Part shown: in pieces, positions 28,362 to 37,821 of the stretch | How positions within the stretch are numbered: the stretch's first letter is position 1 | How the letters are laid out: the number at the start of each line of letters is the position of its first letter | DNA from: Paractinoplanes polyasparticus | Lineage (GTDB): Bacteria; Actinomycetota; Actinomycetes; Mycobacteriales; Micromonosporaceae | Assembly (NCBI RefSeq): GCF_019710575.1 | Contig: NZ_JAHWFK010000006.1 | Span: forward strand, 54,546 to 118,545 | Direction of reading: 5' to 3' | DNA length: 64,000 nucleotides | Notes under the pieces: generated by a model | Seen by the model: the letters and a program-made list of their open reading frames with translations, nothing else | Database searches by the model: none | What the model was told of the DNA's origin: nothing | Position numbers and translations under genes: made by a program

Positions 28362-28795
28362 GGTCCGCGGTGAAGCGGCGCTGGACCAGATCGGCCGGCC
28401 GGGCCGCCCGCTGGTCGCGATCGTGGTCCGGCGGATTCTGCCGCGCACGACCGCACACAGCCCGGCCTGACGCATGAGTCGTTCGACGGTGCACCGGGCC
28501 ACCTCGACGCCCTCACGGTTCAAACAAGCCAGATCTTGCGGGCGCCGTCGACGCCGTGGTGGGCCGCGTGGACCAGCCGGATCCGTTCGGTCAGCCAAGC
28601 ATCGCGGCGGGTCCGGGCCGAGGGCAACCGGCGGCAGGCCGCCCGATACGTGCTGGACGCGATCGGCCATCCCGAGCTGGTCAGGACTTGGCAGATCGGC
28701 TCGACGCCGAACTTCTGCTTGTGCTCGTCGATGTATTTCACGAGCGTCGCTGTGGCCGGTCGAGCTCGGCCGCGAAGAAAGCGGACTTTAAAATC
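28362..28795 (-). pseudogene. IS3 orfB remnant (frameshifted, lacks catalytic core)
   Basis: The first frame reads LVKYIDEHKQKFGVEPICQV and STYRAACRR up to HHGVDGARKIW. A frameshift follows and the next frame continues LNREGVEVARCTVERLMRQA and RIRRTTI. A third frame gives RPADLVQRRFTAD, where similarity ends. These are the HTH_21-like N-terminal parts of an IS3 transposase. The DDE domain is absent. Confidence 0.8.
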
Positions 28796-29054
28796 TCGTG
28801 CGCCCGGCGCAGTTCCGCGTTCTCCTGCCGCAGCCGTTTCAACTCGGCTGTCTCGTCGGTGGTGGTCCCGGCCCGCCGGCCGGTGTCGATCTGGTCCTGC
28901 CGGACCCATTTACGCAGCGTCTCAGCCGTCCCGATCCCCAGCTTGTGGGCGACGGCGACGATCGCGGCGTACTCCGACTCGTAGCTCGGTCGCACCTCGG
29001 CGACCATCCGCACTGCCCGCTCACGTACCGGGGGTACGGCGACGGGCGTGACAT
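28738..29054 (-). pseudogene. IS3 orfA remnant (frameshifted)
   Basis: Starts MSRPSPYP at 29054; a frameshift in the C-run just after moves the reading to the frame that encodes RERAVRMVAEV and YAAIVAVAHKLGIGTAETL followed by RKWVRQDQIDTGRR. This is the helix-turn-helix part of an IS3 OrfA. The heptad-rich ETAELKRLRQENAELRRAHE leucine-zipper segment and the ending FFAAELDRPQ are intact. Without a repaired frame the N-terminal residues cannot join the rest. Confidence 0.8.
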
Positions 29055-29158
29055 GACTCGATCCGCCGAGAGATCAGGCCGATATCAAACCCGGGGCGGT
29101 TCACCCGCAGCCATTATCGCGAAGTTGGTGACATCGCGGCGGGCCGGCCGGTTCTGCT

Positions 29159-29184
29159 TGTGGATAACCCGGGACTGTGGATAA
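29159..29184 (-). promoter_or_regulatory. Two tandem DnaA-box-like 9-mers
   Basis: TGTGGATAA occurs at 29159-29167 and 29176-29184, each the exact reverse complement of the TTATCCACA DnaA-box consensus. They lie in a 17-base tandem duplication (15 of 17 bases alike). No dnaA, dnaN or other origin gene is in the window, so this is not oriC. A regulatory or DnaA-titrating role is only a possibility. Confidence 0.45.
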
Positions 29185-29232
29185 CCGAGGACTGAGCGAC
29201 GATCCCGGGGCGCCCGGACCAGCAGGAAGCAC

Positions 29233-29269
29233 TCGGCCCGGCCTCTCCATGGCGGAGCGACCGGGCCGA
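29233..29269 (-). terminator. Hairpin downstream of the 742-residue protein gene
   Basis: TCGGCCCGG (29233-29241) and CCGGGCCGA (29261-29269) form a perfect 9-base stem with a 19-base loop, 17 bases beyond the stop of the minus-strand gene. It is the likely end of that transcript. Confidence 0.6.
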
Positions 29270-29286
29270 AAAGCGATGCGATGCGG

Positions 29287-31515
29287 TCAGCGCGAGCCGT
29301 AGCCGGCGTTGTTGTTGCGGAAATCGTCGGCGCCCTCGCGGTCGCGGGTGAAGTCCCAGCCGCCGGCGGCCTCGCGGCCCGGGCGGCCGCCCATGGCGAA
29401 GCCGCCGATCTCTTGCCCGCGCCGCCAGCCACGGAAGTAACCCGTGGTGTGGGCGGCGATGCTGGCCGCGTCGCGAACGATGCGCAGCGGGCGCTCGTCG
29501 CGCAGCGGGGAGCCGGGCACCAGGTTGGCCTGGGGCACGCGCTTGGGCAGGCCGGCTGCCGTCTCGGCCGCCACCGCGGGCGTCGACGCCTTTTCGGCGG
29601 CGCGCCAGCCGGTGTCGTTCGGGTTGGTCCAGTCGAGCTTGTCGGGCTGCTCGTTGTGGCCGGTGAACCAGGCCGAGCGGGCCGCCGCGAAGATCAGCAG
29701 GTCGGTGTCGTTGCTGTCGGCGGGAACCGGCGGCGTGGTGCTGCGGTCGAGCGCCGTCAGCTTGGTGGTGGTCTGGCCGGGGGACCGGCGGCCGTTGCGG
29801 CTGTCGACCAGGCGCAGGGGCGGCGGATCGGCCACCGGCGGCAGGTCGGTGACCGTCTTGTCGAGGCCGTTGGCCAGCTGGGTGTCGACCAGGCGCAGGG
29901 CCGGCGGCTCCTTGGGCATGTCCTGCCAGGGCGGGCGCACCCGGCCGTCGGCCGGCGGGGCGCTGGCCGACGCGGCGGGCAGGGTGGCCGCGTCGTCGCT
30001 GCCGCTGTTGAGCAGCGGCCAGTTGGCGCGTGAGCCGGGCTCGGCGGGCTCGGGGCCCGGGCGCTGCGAGGGCATGGGCAGCGAGTAGTCGGTGGCGTCG
30101 GCCGCGGGCGTCGCGGGGCGGGTGGTCGGGCGCGGCGGGATGACCGTGCGCTGACGCTCGGCGCGGACGCTGTTGATCGCGGCGTTGGTCAGGGTCGCCC
30201 GGAACGGCTGGCCGGTGTCGGCCGGTGAGGTGCCGTTGGGGGCACCCGAGGACGGGGCCGCCGCGGCCGGCGAGACCGAGGCCGCCGGGAACACGGTGCC
30301 GGTCGGGGGAGCCGGGGTGCGCGTGCCGGTCGGCGGGCGCGAGCCCGGAGTGATCGGCGTCATGCCCGGCGGGGGCGGCGGCACCGAGACGGGCCGGTTG
30401 CCCGGGGCGGGAGCGCGGTTGGGGAACAGGGCCGCGGGCGCGGCCGGCGGCGGTGTGACCGGCCGGGGCGCCAGCGGCGGCGGCATGACCGGGCTGGGCG
30501 CGACCGGCGGCGTGGTCAGCGGTTGCGGGCTGACCGGGCCGGTGCCGGTGGAGGCGGGCTCGGGCCGGTTGCGCCGGCCGAAGCCGGGCACGGACTGCAG
30601 CGGGGCAGCCTCGGCGCGGCGGTTGCGGCGGCCGGCCTCGGACGTGGTGGCGCGGGCCGCGAGCGTGCCGACCAGCGATGCGCAGGCGGCATCGCAGGCC
30701 CGCACCGAGGCGACCGACTGGCGCACCGTCTCGCCGGCGGCCGGGGCCAGCGACTTGTTGACCCCGCCGCGGCGGGGCGACTCGCTGATCGCGACCTGGA
30801 GCGCGGTGACGGCGGCGATGATCTCGTCTTCGGAGCCGGCGCCGGCCCGGGTGAGCTCGACAGCGACCTGCTCGGCGATCTGCTGCGGCTCGCCCTGTGC
30901 GGTGAGGCGACCCGGCTCGGGCAGCGCGTCGAGCACGGACAGCGCGAGCGGGTGCGACGGGTCGGGGTAGGCGCGAAGCGCGGCCGGGTAAAGCTCACGG
31001 AGCACCTCGCGCAGCGCGATGGCGGCCGCGTGCCGCCCGCTGAGCAGGGCGACGTGGGCGGTCAGGACCGGCTTGTAGCTGACCAGGTCGCGTGGGACCG
31101 GCAGGGTGCCGGCGACCAGCGCGCCCGCCTGGAGCGCGCGGGCCAGGCCGACAGCCCGGCGGGCCGCGGGCGGTGCCTGCATCTCCTCGACGGAGTCGTC
31201 GTCGGCGAAGCGCTCGGCGAAGTCGTCGACGGTGTCGTCGTCGGCCACGACCAGCGGCCGGCCGGCCGCGGTGAGCAGGGAGGTGACCAGGTGGTCGTCG
31301 CTGTCGGCGGCGACCGCGGCGTCGGTGAATCCACTCGTACGTTCCACGAGCAGGGCGCCGAGCTCGGCGTAACCGCCGGGATCGTCACCTATCTCGTGAA
31401 CGCCGAGCAGTCGTCCTGCGTCGTCCACGACGGCGATGGTCAGCTGTGTGGCCGAGGCCCCACGCACCGCTTCATCTGCCGACGCCAGACCGCAGTACAC
31501 GCGCACGAGCGCCAC
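29287..31515 (-). CDS. 742-residue multidomain protein with Pro-rich linker and a C-terminal module shared with the conservon kinase
   Basis: The N-terminal 240 residues are folded: a strand-rich start (VRVYCGLASADEAV, LTIAVVDDAGRLLGV) faintly like an RNase H/IS110-type N-terminus, then helices including SGRHAAAIALREVLRELYPA. Relatives are sometimes annotated as transposases, but no catalytic motif can be confirmed. Residues about 330-600 are Pro/Ala/Thr-rich and disordered. The end holds LLIFAAARSAWFTG (near 607-618) and AGLPKRVPQANLVPGS (near 650), closely matching the end of the conservon kinase in this window. Not a typical enzyme; an adaptor or signalling role is an inference. It lies 61 bases after an acidic partner gene. 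Confidence 0.7.
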   Translation of the reverse strand: MALVRVYCGLASADEAVRGASATQLTIAVVDDAGRLLGVHEIGDDPGGYAELGALLVERTSGFTDAAVAADSDDHLVTSLLTAAGRPLVVADDDTVDDFAERFADDDSVEEMQAPPAARRAVGLARALQAGALVAGTLPVPRDLVSYKPVLTAHVALLSGRHAAAIALREVLRELYPAALRAYPDPSHPLALSVLDALPEPGRLTAQGEPQQIAEQVAVELTRAGAGSEDEIIAAVTALQVAISESPRRGGVNKSLAPAAGETVRQSVASVRACDAACASLVGTLAARATTSEAGRRNRRAEAAPLQSVPGFGRRNRPEPASTGTGPVSPQPLTTPPVAPSPVMPPPLAPRPVTPPPAAPAALFPNRAPAPGNRPVSVPPPPPGMTPITPGSRPPTGTRTPAPPTGTVFPAASVSPAAAAPSSGAPNGTSPADTGQPFRATLTNAAINSVRAERQRTVIPPRPTTRPATPAADATDYSLPMPSQRPGPEPAEPGSRANWPLLNSGSDDAATLPAASASAPPADGRVRPPWQDMPKEPPALRLVDTQLANGLDKTVTDLPPVADPPPLRLVDSRNGRRSPGQTTTKLTALDRSTTPPVPADSNDTDLLIFAAARSAWFTGHNEQPDKLDWTNPNDTGWRAAEKASTPAVAAETAAGLPKRVPQANLVPGSPLRDERPLRIVRDAASIAAHTTGYFRGWRRGQEIGGFAMGGRPGREAAGGWDFTRDREGADDFRNNNAGYGSR

Positions 31516-31576
31516 GGCGTCGTCCTCCTCCCCGAGGCAGCTGTATGGCCAAGAGATGATGGTCCCTGTTGAGGGG

Positions 31577-32449
31577 TCAGTCGCGCCAGTCCACAGCTGC
31601 AGAGATCTTGCCGATTACCGAGCGCCAGCCGAGACTTGCCTGTTGTGCCCCGATTTTCTTCAATCGACGCCGACCGAAGAAACCACCCATTCCGCCACTT
31701 TCCGCGGAACGAAGGGACTCGTCCAGGTCGTCGAGCGGCGAACCGGGCGACAGTGCCAGGATCACCGGCTTGAGCCGGAGTGCGTGACCCAGGTCACGCG
31801 CCACCTCGCCGGCGGCGATGAGGAGCGGCAAGTCCCACGTGTCGTGCCCGCCGCGCAGGTTCTCGACCACGAGGTCGAGCTCGTAGCGGTCTTCCGGCAG
31901 CGGGTCGACGTCGGTCGACTGTACCTGCTCGGCCAGGGTGCCCCAGGACTCGAGTTGTGCGAGGTCGTGCGGAGCACCCGAACGAATGAAGGAGACCAGC
32001 GACTCGGGTGACTTGAAGGCGATCAACCGGCCCTTGTGGCTGAGGAAGGCGGGTACCTCCTCGTCCTCCTCGGCGGCGGAGTCCTCCGGCTCGTCCTCGA
32101 AGTCGGCCGGATCGGGTTCGTCGGCTGCCTTGGCGTCCTTGTCGGCCTCGCCCTCGGTCAGCAGCGCCTGGAACTCGTCGTCGACGATGACTTCCTCGTC
32201 GTCGTCCTCGTCGCGGACGGCGGCGCGCTTGCGGGCCTCGAACGGGTCGTCCTCGTCGACTGCGATCTCGGTCGGGGTCAGCGAGGACGCCTTGCGGTAG
32301 GCCCGCAGGGTCAGGGCTACGCCGCCGGGCAACGCGATCTCGACCGGCTCGATGCCGACCTTGTCCCAGAGGTCACGCCCGGAGAGTCCGGCCTCGGACT
32401 TCGCGGCCACCGGCGCGGACGCCTCGGGCTCGTCGGACTGGCTGGTCAC
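31577..32449 (-). CDS. Acidic protein of unknown function
   Basis: About 290 residues. The start is set at GTG 32449 (MTSQSDEPEA) because GGAGGT lies 4 bases upstream; ATG 32500 would add 17 residues. A short conserved-looking segment LSGRDLWDKVGIEPVEIALP and LTLRAYRK is followed by a very acidic stretch (DEDDDEEVIVDDE; EDEPEDSAAEEDEE) and a folded C-terminal part with LIAFKSPESLVSFIRSGAPH and LELVVENLR-like strands. No family function is known to me. It precedes the 742-residue gene on the same strand and the two probably form an operon. Confidence 0.7.
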   Translation of the reverse strand: MTSQSDEPEASAPVAAKSEAGLSGRDLWDKVGIEPVEIALPGGVALTLRAYRKASSLTPTEIAVDEDDPFEARKRAAVRDEDDDEEVIVDDEFQALLTEGEADKDAKAADEPDPADFEDEPEDSAAEEDEEVPAFLSHKGRLIAFKSPESLVSFIRSGAPHDLAQLESWGTLAEQVQSTDVDPLPEDRYELDLVVENLRGGHDTWDLPLLIAAGEVARDLGHALRLKPVILALSPGSPLDDLDESLRSAESGGMGGFFGRRRLKKIGAQQASLGWRSVIGKISAAVDWRD

Positions 32450-32569
32450 GGTGACCTCCGGGATCGATCTGACTGACGGGACGGGTGATACTGCCGACAC
32501 ACCCTAATGGGCGTGCCTGGGCGAGGGCTGACCGTCCCCCGCACTTCCCCATTGACCGGTGAGAAACGG

Positions 32570-33386
32570 TCAGAAACCCTTGGGATGCCAGACCGTCTTG
32601 ATCTCCAACAGAGCGGTCATGGCGCCCGTGCCCGGGTCTTCCGTGTAGTCAACGCCCGAAACGGGGCGAAGGACCCGCTTCAAAGTGCCGGCCGCTGCCC
32701 GTTCGAGGTCGGTGGCCAGGCCGGCGTCCTCGATGCCGGACAGGTCGAGCGCGTTCACGTCGTCGTGCGAGGCGAGCCACGGAGCGATCTCGGCGCCCGA
32801 GCCGGTGAGGATGTTGACCACCCCGCCGGGGACGTCGGAGGTGGCCAGGACCTCGGCCAGGGTGATCGCTGCCTGCGGGTTGGACGCGACGACGACGACC
32901 GTGTTGCCGGTGACGACGGCCGGGGCGATCACGCTGACCAGCCCGAGCAGCGACGGCGGGGCCACCACGCCGACCACGCCGGTGGGCTCGGGGGCCGAGA
33001 TGTTGAAGAACGGCCCGGCCACCGGGTTGGCGTTGCCGGCCACCTGGGCGATCTTGTCGGACCAGCCCGCGTACCAGACCCAGCGGTCGACCGTGGCGTC
33101 CACCTCGGCGCCGCTCACTCCCAGCGCCTTGAACTCGGCCCGCCGGGCCTCGATCATCTCGGCGATGCGGTAGAGGACCTGACCCCGGTTGTACGCCGTG
33201 GCGCCGGCCCACTTGGGCTGAGCGGCACGGGCGGCGACCACCGCGTCGCGGGCGTCCTTGCGGGAGGCGAGGGCCACGTTGTCGCCGTCCACCAGATAGG
33301 TCCGTCCTGACTCGCTGCGCGGGAACTTCCCGCCGACGTACAGCTTGTAGGTCTTCCGCACCGCCAGGCGGGACGGAGTCGAAGAC

Positions 33387-33394
<8 letters not shown>
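32570..33394 (-). CDS. Short aldehyde-dehydrogenase-like protein lacking the catalytic-Cys domain
   Basis: 274 residues with the N-terminal, NAD-binding part of the ALDH fold: YKLYVGGKFPRSESGRTY, YRIAEMIEARRAEF, WVWYAGWSDKI, PTGVVGVVAP, VVTGNTVVVVAS and VPGGVVNILTG. It ends with a divergent segment (VWHPKGF). The conserved Glu-Leu-Gly-Gly and the nucleophilic Cys domain are absent, so it is not expected to be active alone. It overlaps the full-length ALDH gene by 8 bases and is read after it, so it may be a non-catalytic partner subunit, as in paired ALDH genes of deoC operons. Confidence 0.82.
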
Positions 33395-34805
<1,411 letters not shown>

Positions 34806-34821
34806 TTATCCCCAGTCCTCG

Positions 34822-34857
34822 GGCAGTGCGGCGGAGCCGCTTCGGATAGGCACTGCC
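34822..34857 (-). other. Intercistronic hairpin between deoC and the aldehyde dehydrogenase gene
   Basis: GGCAGTGC (34822-34829) and GCACTGCC (34850-34857) form an exact 8-base stem; the 20-base loop can form a further small GC stem. It lies in the 56-base gap of the operon and could adjust relative expression or be an RNA processing site. Confidence 0.5.
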
Positions 34858-34861
34858 TCAC

Positions 34862-35812
34862 TCAGTCCAGGGTGAAGTAGTCCGGACCGGCGTAGTGGCC
34901 GGTCGTGAGCTTGGTGCGCTGCATCAGCAGGTCGTTGAGCAGCGAGGACGCGCCGAAGCGGAACCAGTCGGGGTGCAGCCAGTCGTCGCCCACGGTCTCG
35001 TTGATCATCACGAGATACTTGATGGCGTCCTTCGTCGTACGGATGCCGCCGGCCGGTTTGACGCCGACCTGCCGCCCGTAGCGGTCGCGGAAGTCGCGCA
35101 CGGCCTCGAGCATCAGCAGCGTGACCGGGAGCGTCGCGGCCACCGGGACCTTGCCGGTCGAGGTCTTGATGAAATCGGCCCCGGCCAGCATGGCCAGCCA
35201 GGAAGCGCGCCGGACGTTGTCGTACGTGCCGAGCTCGCCCGTCTCGAGGATGACCTTGAGGTGGGCCGGGCCGGCAGCCTCTTTGACCGCGACGATCTCG
35301 TCGAACACCTTGGCGTAGTCGCCGGCCAGGAAGGCGCCGCGGCTGATCACCATGTCGATCTCGTCGGCGCCGCCGGCCACCGCGTCACGGGTGTCGGCCA
35401 GCTTGACGTCGAGCGGCGCCTGGCCGGACGGGAAGGCGGTGGCCACGCTGGCCAGGTGGACGCCGGAGCCGGCCAGCACGGCGGCCGCCGTCGGCACCAT
35501 GGCCGGATAGACGCAGACCGCGGCGACCGGCGGGCAGGTGGGGTCGGCCGGGTCGGGCCGCAGGGCCTTGGCCGAGAGCGCGCGGACCTTGCCCGGGGTG
35601 TCGGCGCCCTCGAGGGTGGTGAGGTCGACCATCCGGATGGCCAGGTCGATCGCCTGCGCCTTGCTGCTCGTCTTCACCGATCGGGTGCCCAGCGCCGCCG
35701 CCCTGGCCTCGATGCCCACCTTGTCGACACCGGGCAGACCATGCAGGAAGGTCCGGAGATCGGCGGGTGAATCGGGCCGGCCGGACAGCCTTGACGTCGC
35801 TGTCGCAGTCAT
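34862..35812 (-). CDS. deoC: Deoxyribose-phosphate aldolase
   Basis: Cleaves 2-deoxyribose-5-phosphate to acetaldehyde and glyceraldehyde-3-phosphate. 316 residues, the long actinobacterial form of the TIM-barrel class I aldolase. Schiff-base lysine in ADFIKTSTGK; second active-site lysine in VGVKPAGGIRT; DEIDMVISRGAFLAGD and VKVILETGEL-like VILETGELG segments. First gene of an operon with two aldehyde dehydrogenase genes, and divergent from upp with 59 bases between starts. It links the deoA product to central carbon metabolism. Confidence 0.96.
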   Translation of the reverse strand: MTATATSRLSGRPDSPADLRTFLHGLPGVDKVGIEARAAALGTRSVKTSSKAQAIDLAIRMVDLTTLEGADTPGKVRALSAKALRPDPADPTCPPVAAVCVYPAMVPTAAAVLAGSGVHLASVATAFPSGQAPLDVKLADTRDAVAGGADEIDMVISRGAFLAGDYAKVFDEIVAVKEAAGPAHLKVILETGELGTYDNVRRASWLAMLAGADFIKTSTGKVPVAATLPVTLLMLEAVRDFRDRYGRQVGVKPAGGIRTTKDAIKYLVMINETVGDDWLHPDWFRFGASSLLNDLLMQRTKLTTGHYAGPDYFTLD

Positions 35813-35871
35813 GAGAACGATTCTACGCGGGCCCCCGACAGTTGATCTTGATTGACCGGTAGGTTGATCGC

Positions 35872-36504
35872 GTGGACGTACTCGTCGTAGATCACCCGCT
35901 GGCTCAGACCCGGCTCACCGCGATGCGCAAGGCCGAGACCGACTCCGGCGTCTTCCGGGCGTCCCTGCACGAGCTGACCACGATGGTGGTCTACGAGGCG
36001 GCGCGCTCGTTCGCCACCGAGACCTACCCGATCAGCACCCCGGTCGCCCCCACCGAGGGCATCCGGCTGGCCAACCCGCCGCTGATCGTCCCGGTGCTGC
36101 GGGCCGGCCTCGGCATGGCCGACTCGGCGCTGGCCCTGCTGCCCGAGTCGTCGATGGGCTTCGTCGGCCTGGCCCGCGACGAGCACACGTACGAGCCCCG
36201 TGCCTACATGGAATCGCTGCCGGGCGACCTCTCCGGCCAGCCCGTGCTGGTGCTCGACCCGATGCTCGCCACCGGCGGGTCGCTGCTGCACTGCTGCCGG
36301 CTGCTGGTCGACCGCGGCTGCACCGACGTGATCGTCTGCTGCGTGCTCGCCGCGCCCGAGGGCATCCGCCGCCTCGAGGAGTCCGGCCTGCCGCTGCGCC
36401 TGGTCACCGCCTCGATCGACGAGGGCCTGAACGACAAGAGGTACATCGTGCCCGGCCTGGGCGACGCGGGAGACCGCCAGTTCGGCGGCATGCGCAGATT
36501 CTGA
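35872..36504 (+). CDS. upp: Uracil phosphoribosyltransferase
   Basis: Converts uracil and PRPP to UMP, salvaging the base released by DeoA. 210 residues from GTG 35872. The type I PRTase PRPP loop reads [27 protein letters not shown] and [15 protein letters not shown] are characteristic of Upp, as is the C-terminal uracil-binding [15 protein letters not shown]. It stands divergent from deoC and convergent with a NUDIX gene. Confidence 0.97.
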   Translation: MDVLVVDHPLAQTRLTAMRKAETDSGVFRASLHELTTMVVYEAARSFATETYPISTPVAPTEGIRLANPPLIVPVLRAGLGMADSALALLPESSMGFVGLARDEHTYEPRAYMESLPGDLSGQPVLVLDPMLATGGSLLHCCRLLVDRGCTDVIVCCVLAAPEGIRRLEESGLPLRLVTASIDEGLNDKRYIVPGLGDAGDRQFGGMRRF

Positions 36505-36562
36505 GTCTATGGCTCGCTTCGCTCGCGGCACGTCGACGGGCGAAGTGCGACTCTGGTTGCGG

Positions 36563-37051
36563 TCAAACCATGCTGTAGGACCAGCTCAGGGCGTGGCCGT
36601 CCTGGAATGGCATGACGCCGTGGAAGACGGTGGGGGAGTCGGCGAAGACCAGGGGCAGGAAGTGCCGGTCGGACTCCCACATGGGCACCTTGCCGGCCAG
36701 CACGTCGGTGACCGGCACCCAGTGCAGGCTGCCCTCGTCGTTGCCGCCCAGCGGCGTGCCCGTCCAGGCGGTGACGCGGAAGAGGAAGCCGAACCAGTTG
36801 GCGCCGCCGCGGCCGAAGCCGGGCCACGAGATCGTGCCGGCCAGCTCGACGGCCGTGCACTCGATGCCCGCCTCCTCGTGGATCTCGCGCCGCAGCCCGC
36901 TCACCACGTCCTCGTCCGGTTCCAGCTTGCCGCCCAGGCCGTTGTACTTGCCGTAGTGCAGGTCGTCGGGCCGGGTGTCGCGACGGACCATCAGGACCTC
37001 GCGGTGGTCGGGGGAGAGCACGTACCCGAGGGTCGCGATGATCGCTTGCAT
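36563..37051 (-). CDS. NUDIX hydrolase (8-oxo-dGTP diphosphatase-like)
   Basis: 162 residues with a complete Nudix box, GKLEPDEDVV followed by REIHEEAGI, preceded by YGKYNGLGG as in MutT/MTH1-type nucleotide pyrophosphohydrolases. Clean-up of oxidised or non-canonical nucleotides is likely; the exact substrate is uncertain. ATG 37051 is the start. It is divergent from the GPP34-family gene with an 86-base promoter region that is AT-richer than average. Confidence 0.88.
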   Translation of the reverse strand: MQAIIATLGYVLSPDHREVLMVRRDTRPDDLHYGKYNGLGGKLEPDEDVVSGLRREIHEEAGIECTAVELAGTISWPGFGRGGANWFGFLFRVTAWTGTPLGGNDEGSLHWVPVTDVLAGKVPMWESDRHFLPLVFADSPTVFHGVMPFQDGHALSWSYSMV

Positions 37052-37137
37052 GCCGCGACTTTATGGGACCAGTTACAACCCGGATATAACCGACCTGGCG
37101 ATCTGAATGCGTGACTGGGGACACTATCTTTTGATCC

Positions 37138-37821
37138 ATGACCTCCATGCCTCTCGCTGAGGAACTGCTCCTCCTCGCCTATGACGACCAGACCGGCAAG
37201 GCGACCGGCTCCCGCATCGGGCTCGACCTCGGTATGGCCGCGGCCGTGCTGGTCGACCTCGCGCTGGCCGGGCGGATCGCGTACGTCGACGGTTACCTCA
37301 AGGTCATCGACCCCAGCCCGATCGGAGACACGATCGCCGACGCCGTGCTGGCCAAGGCGGCCGACGACGAACCGCACACCCCTGCCCAGTGGCTGCAGCG
37401 CCTGCGGCACCGCCTGCGCATCCGGGTCCTCGAGGACCTGGTGGCCCGGGGCGTGATCCAGGACGTGGACGAGACCCAGATGGGCGTCATTCACGTGCAC
37501 CGCTACCCGACCACCGACCACGCCTTCGAGGCCGAGATCCGCGGTCGGCTCGCCGAGGCGCTGACCAGCGGCGCCCTCTGCGACGAACGCACCGCCGCGC
37601 TGGCCACCCTGCTGGTCGCGTGCCGCATGGAGCCCAACCTGCGGCTGCCGGCCGACCAGGTCGCGCGGGCGCACGAGCGGCTCGAGCAGATCGCCTCGGG
37701 CGCCGGCTTCATGGCCGGCGCCAACCTGGAGGACTCGATCGTCCGGCCCAGCGTGGCACTGGTCGTGGCGACGCTGGGCAAGGCGATCCAGGCCGCGCTG
37801 GGCACGCCCAAGCCGGCCTGA
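37138..37821 (+). CDS. GPP34/GOLPH3-family protein
   Basis: 227 residues, almost all helical. The start LAEELLLLAYDDQTGKA followed by IGLDLGMAAAVLVDLALAGRI is the hallmark of the GPP34 (GOLPH3/Vps74) fold, which in eukaryotes binds phosphatidylinositol-4-phosphate on Golgi membranes. Actinobacterial members are common and of unknown function, possibly membrane-associated. ATG 37138. Its last base abuts the stop of the convergent phospho-sugar mutase gene, without any gap. Confidence 0.87.
   Translation: MTSMPLAEELLLLAYDDQTGKATGSRIGLDLGMAAAVLVDLALAGRIAYVDGYLKVIDPSPIGDTIADAVLAKAADDEPHTPAQWLQRLRHRLRIRVLEDLVARGVIQDVDETQMGVIHVHRYPTTDHAFEAEIRGRLAEALTSGALCDERTAALATLLVACRMEPNLRLPADQVARAHERLEQIASGAGFMAGANLEDSIVRPSVALVVATLGKAIQAALGTPKPA

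Larger units (their letters stand above)
28362..29103 (-). mobile_element. Truncated, decayed IS3-family insertion sequence
   Basis: Read on the minus strand, the element begins with a TGAACCGCCCCGGG terminal repeat (29103-29090), typical of actinobacterial IS3 elements, followed by orfA and then orfB. Several frameshifts interrupt both. orfB similarity stops near RRFTADP, before the DDE catalytic core, at about 28362, so the right half of the element and its second terminal repeat are missing. About 740 of an expected 1200-1300 bases remain. It cannot encode a working transposase. Confidence 0.85.

Noticed and set aside
29159..29184. Replication origin
   Set aside because: Only two DnaA-like boxes, no AT-rich unwinding region and no dnaA/dnaN genes nearby.
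36505..36562. Terminator between upp and the NUDIX gene
   Set aside because: Only a 6-base CTTCGC/GCGAAG pairing with a long loop could be found; too weak to list.
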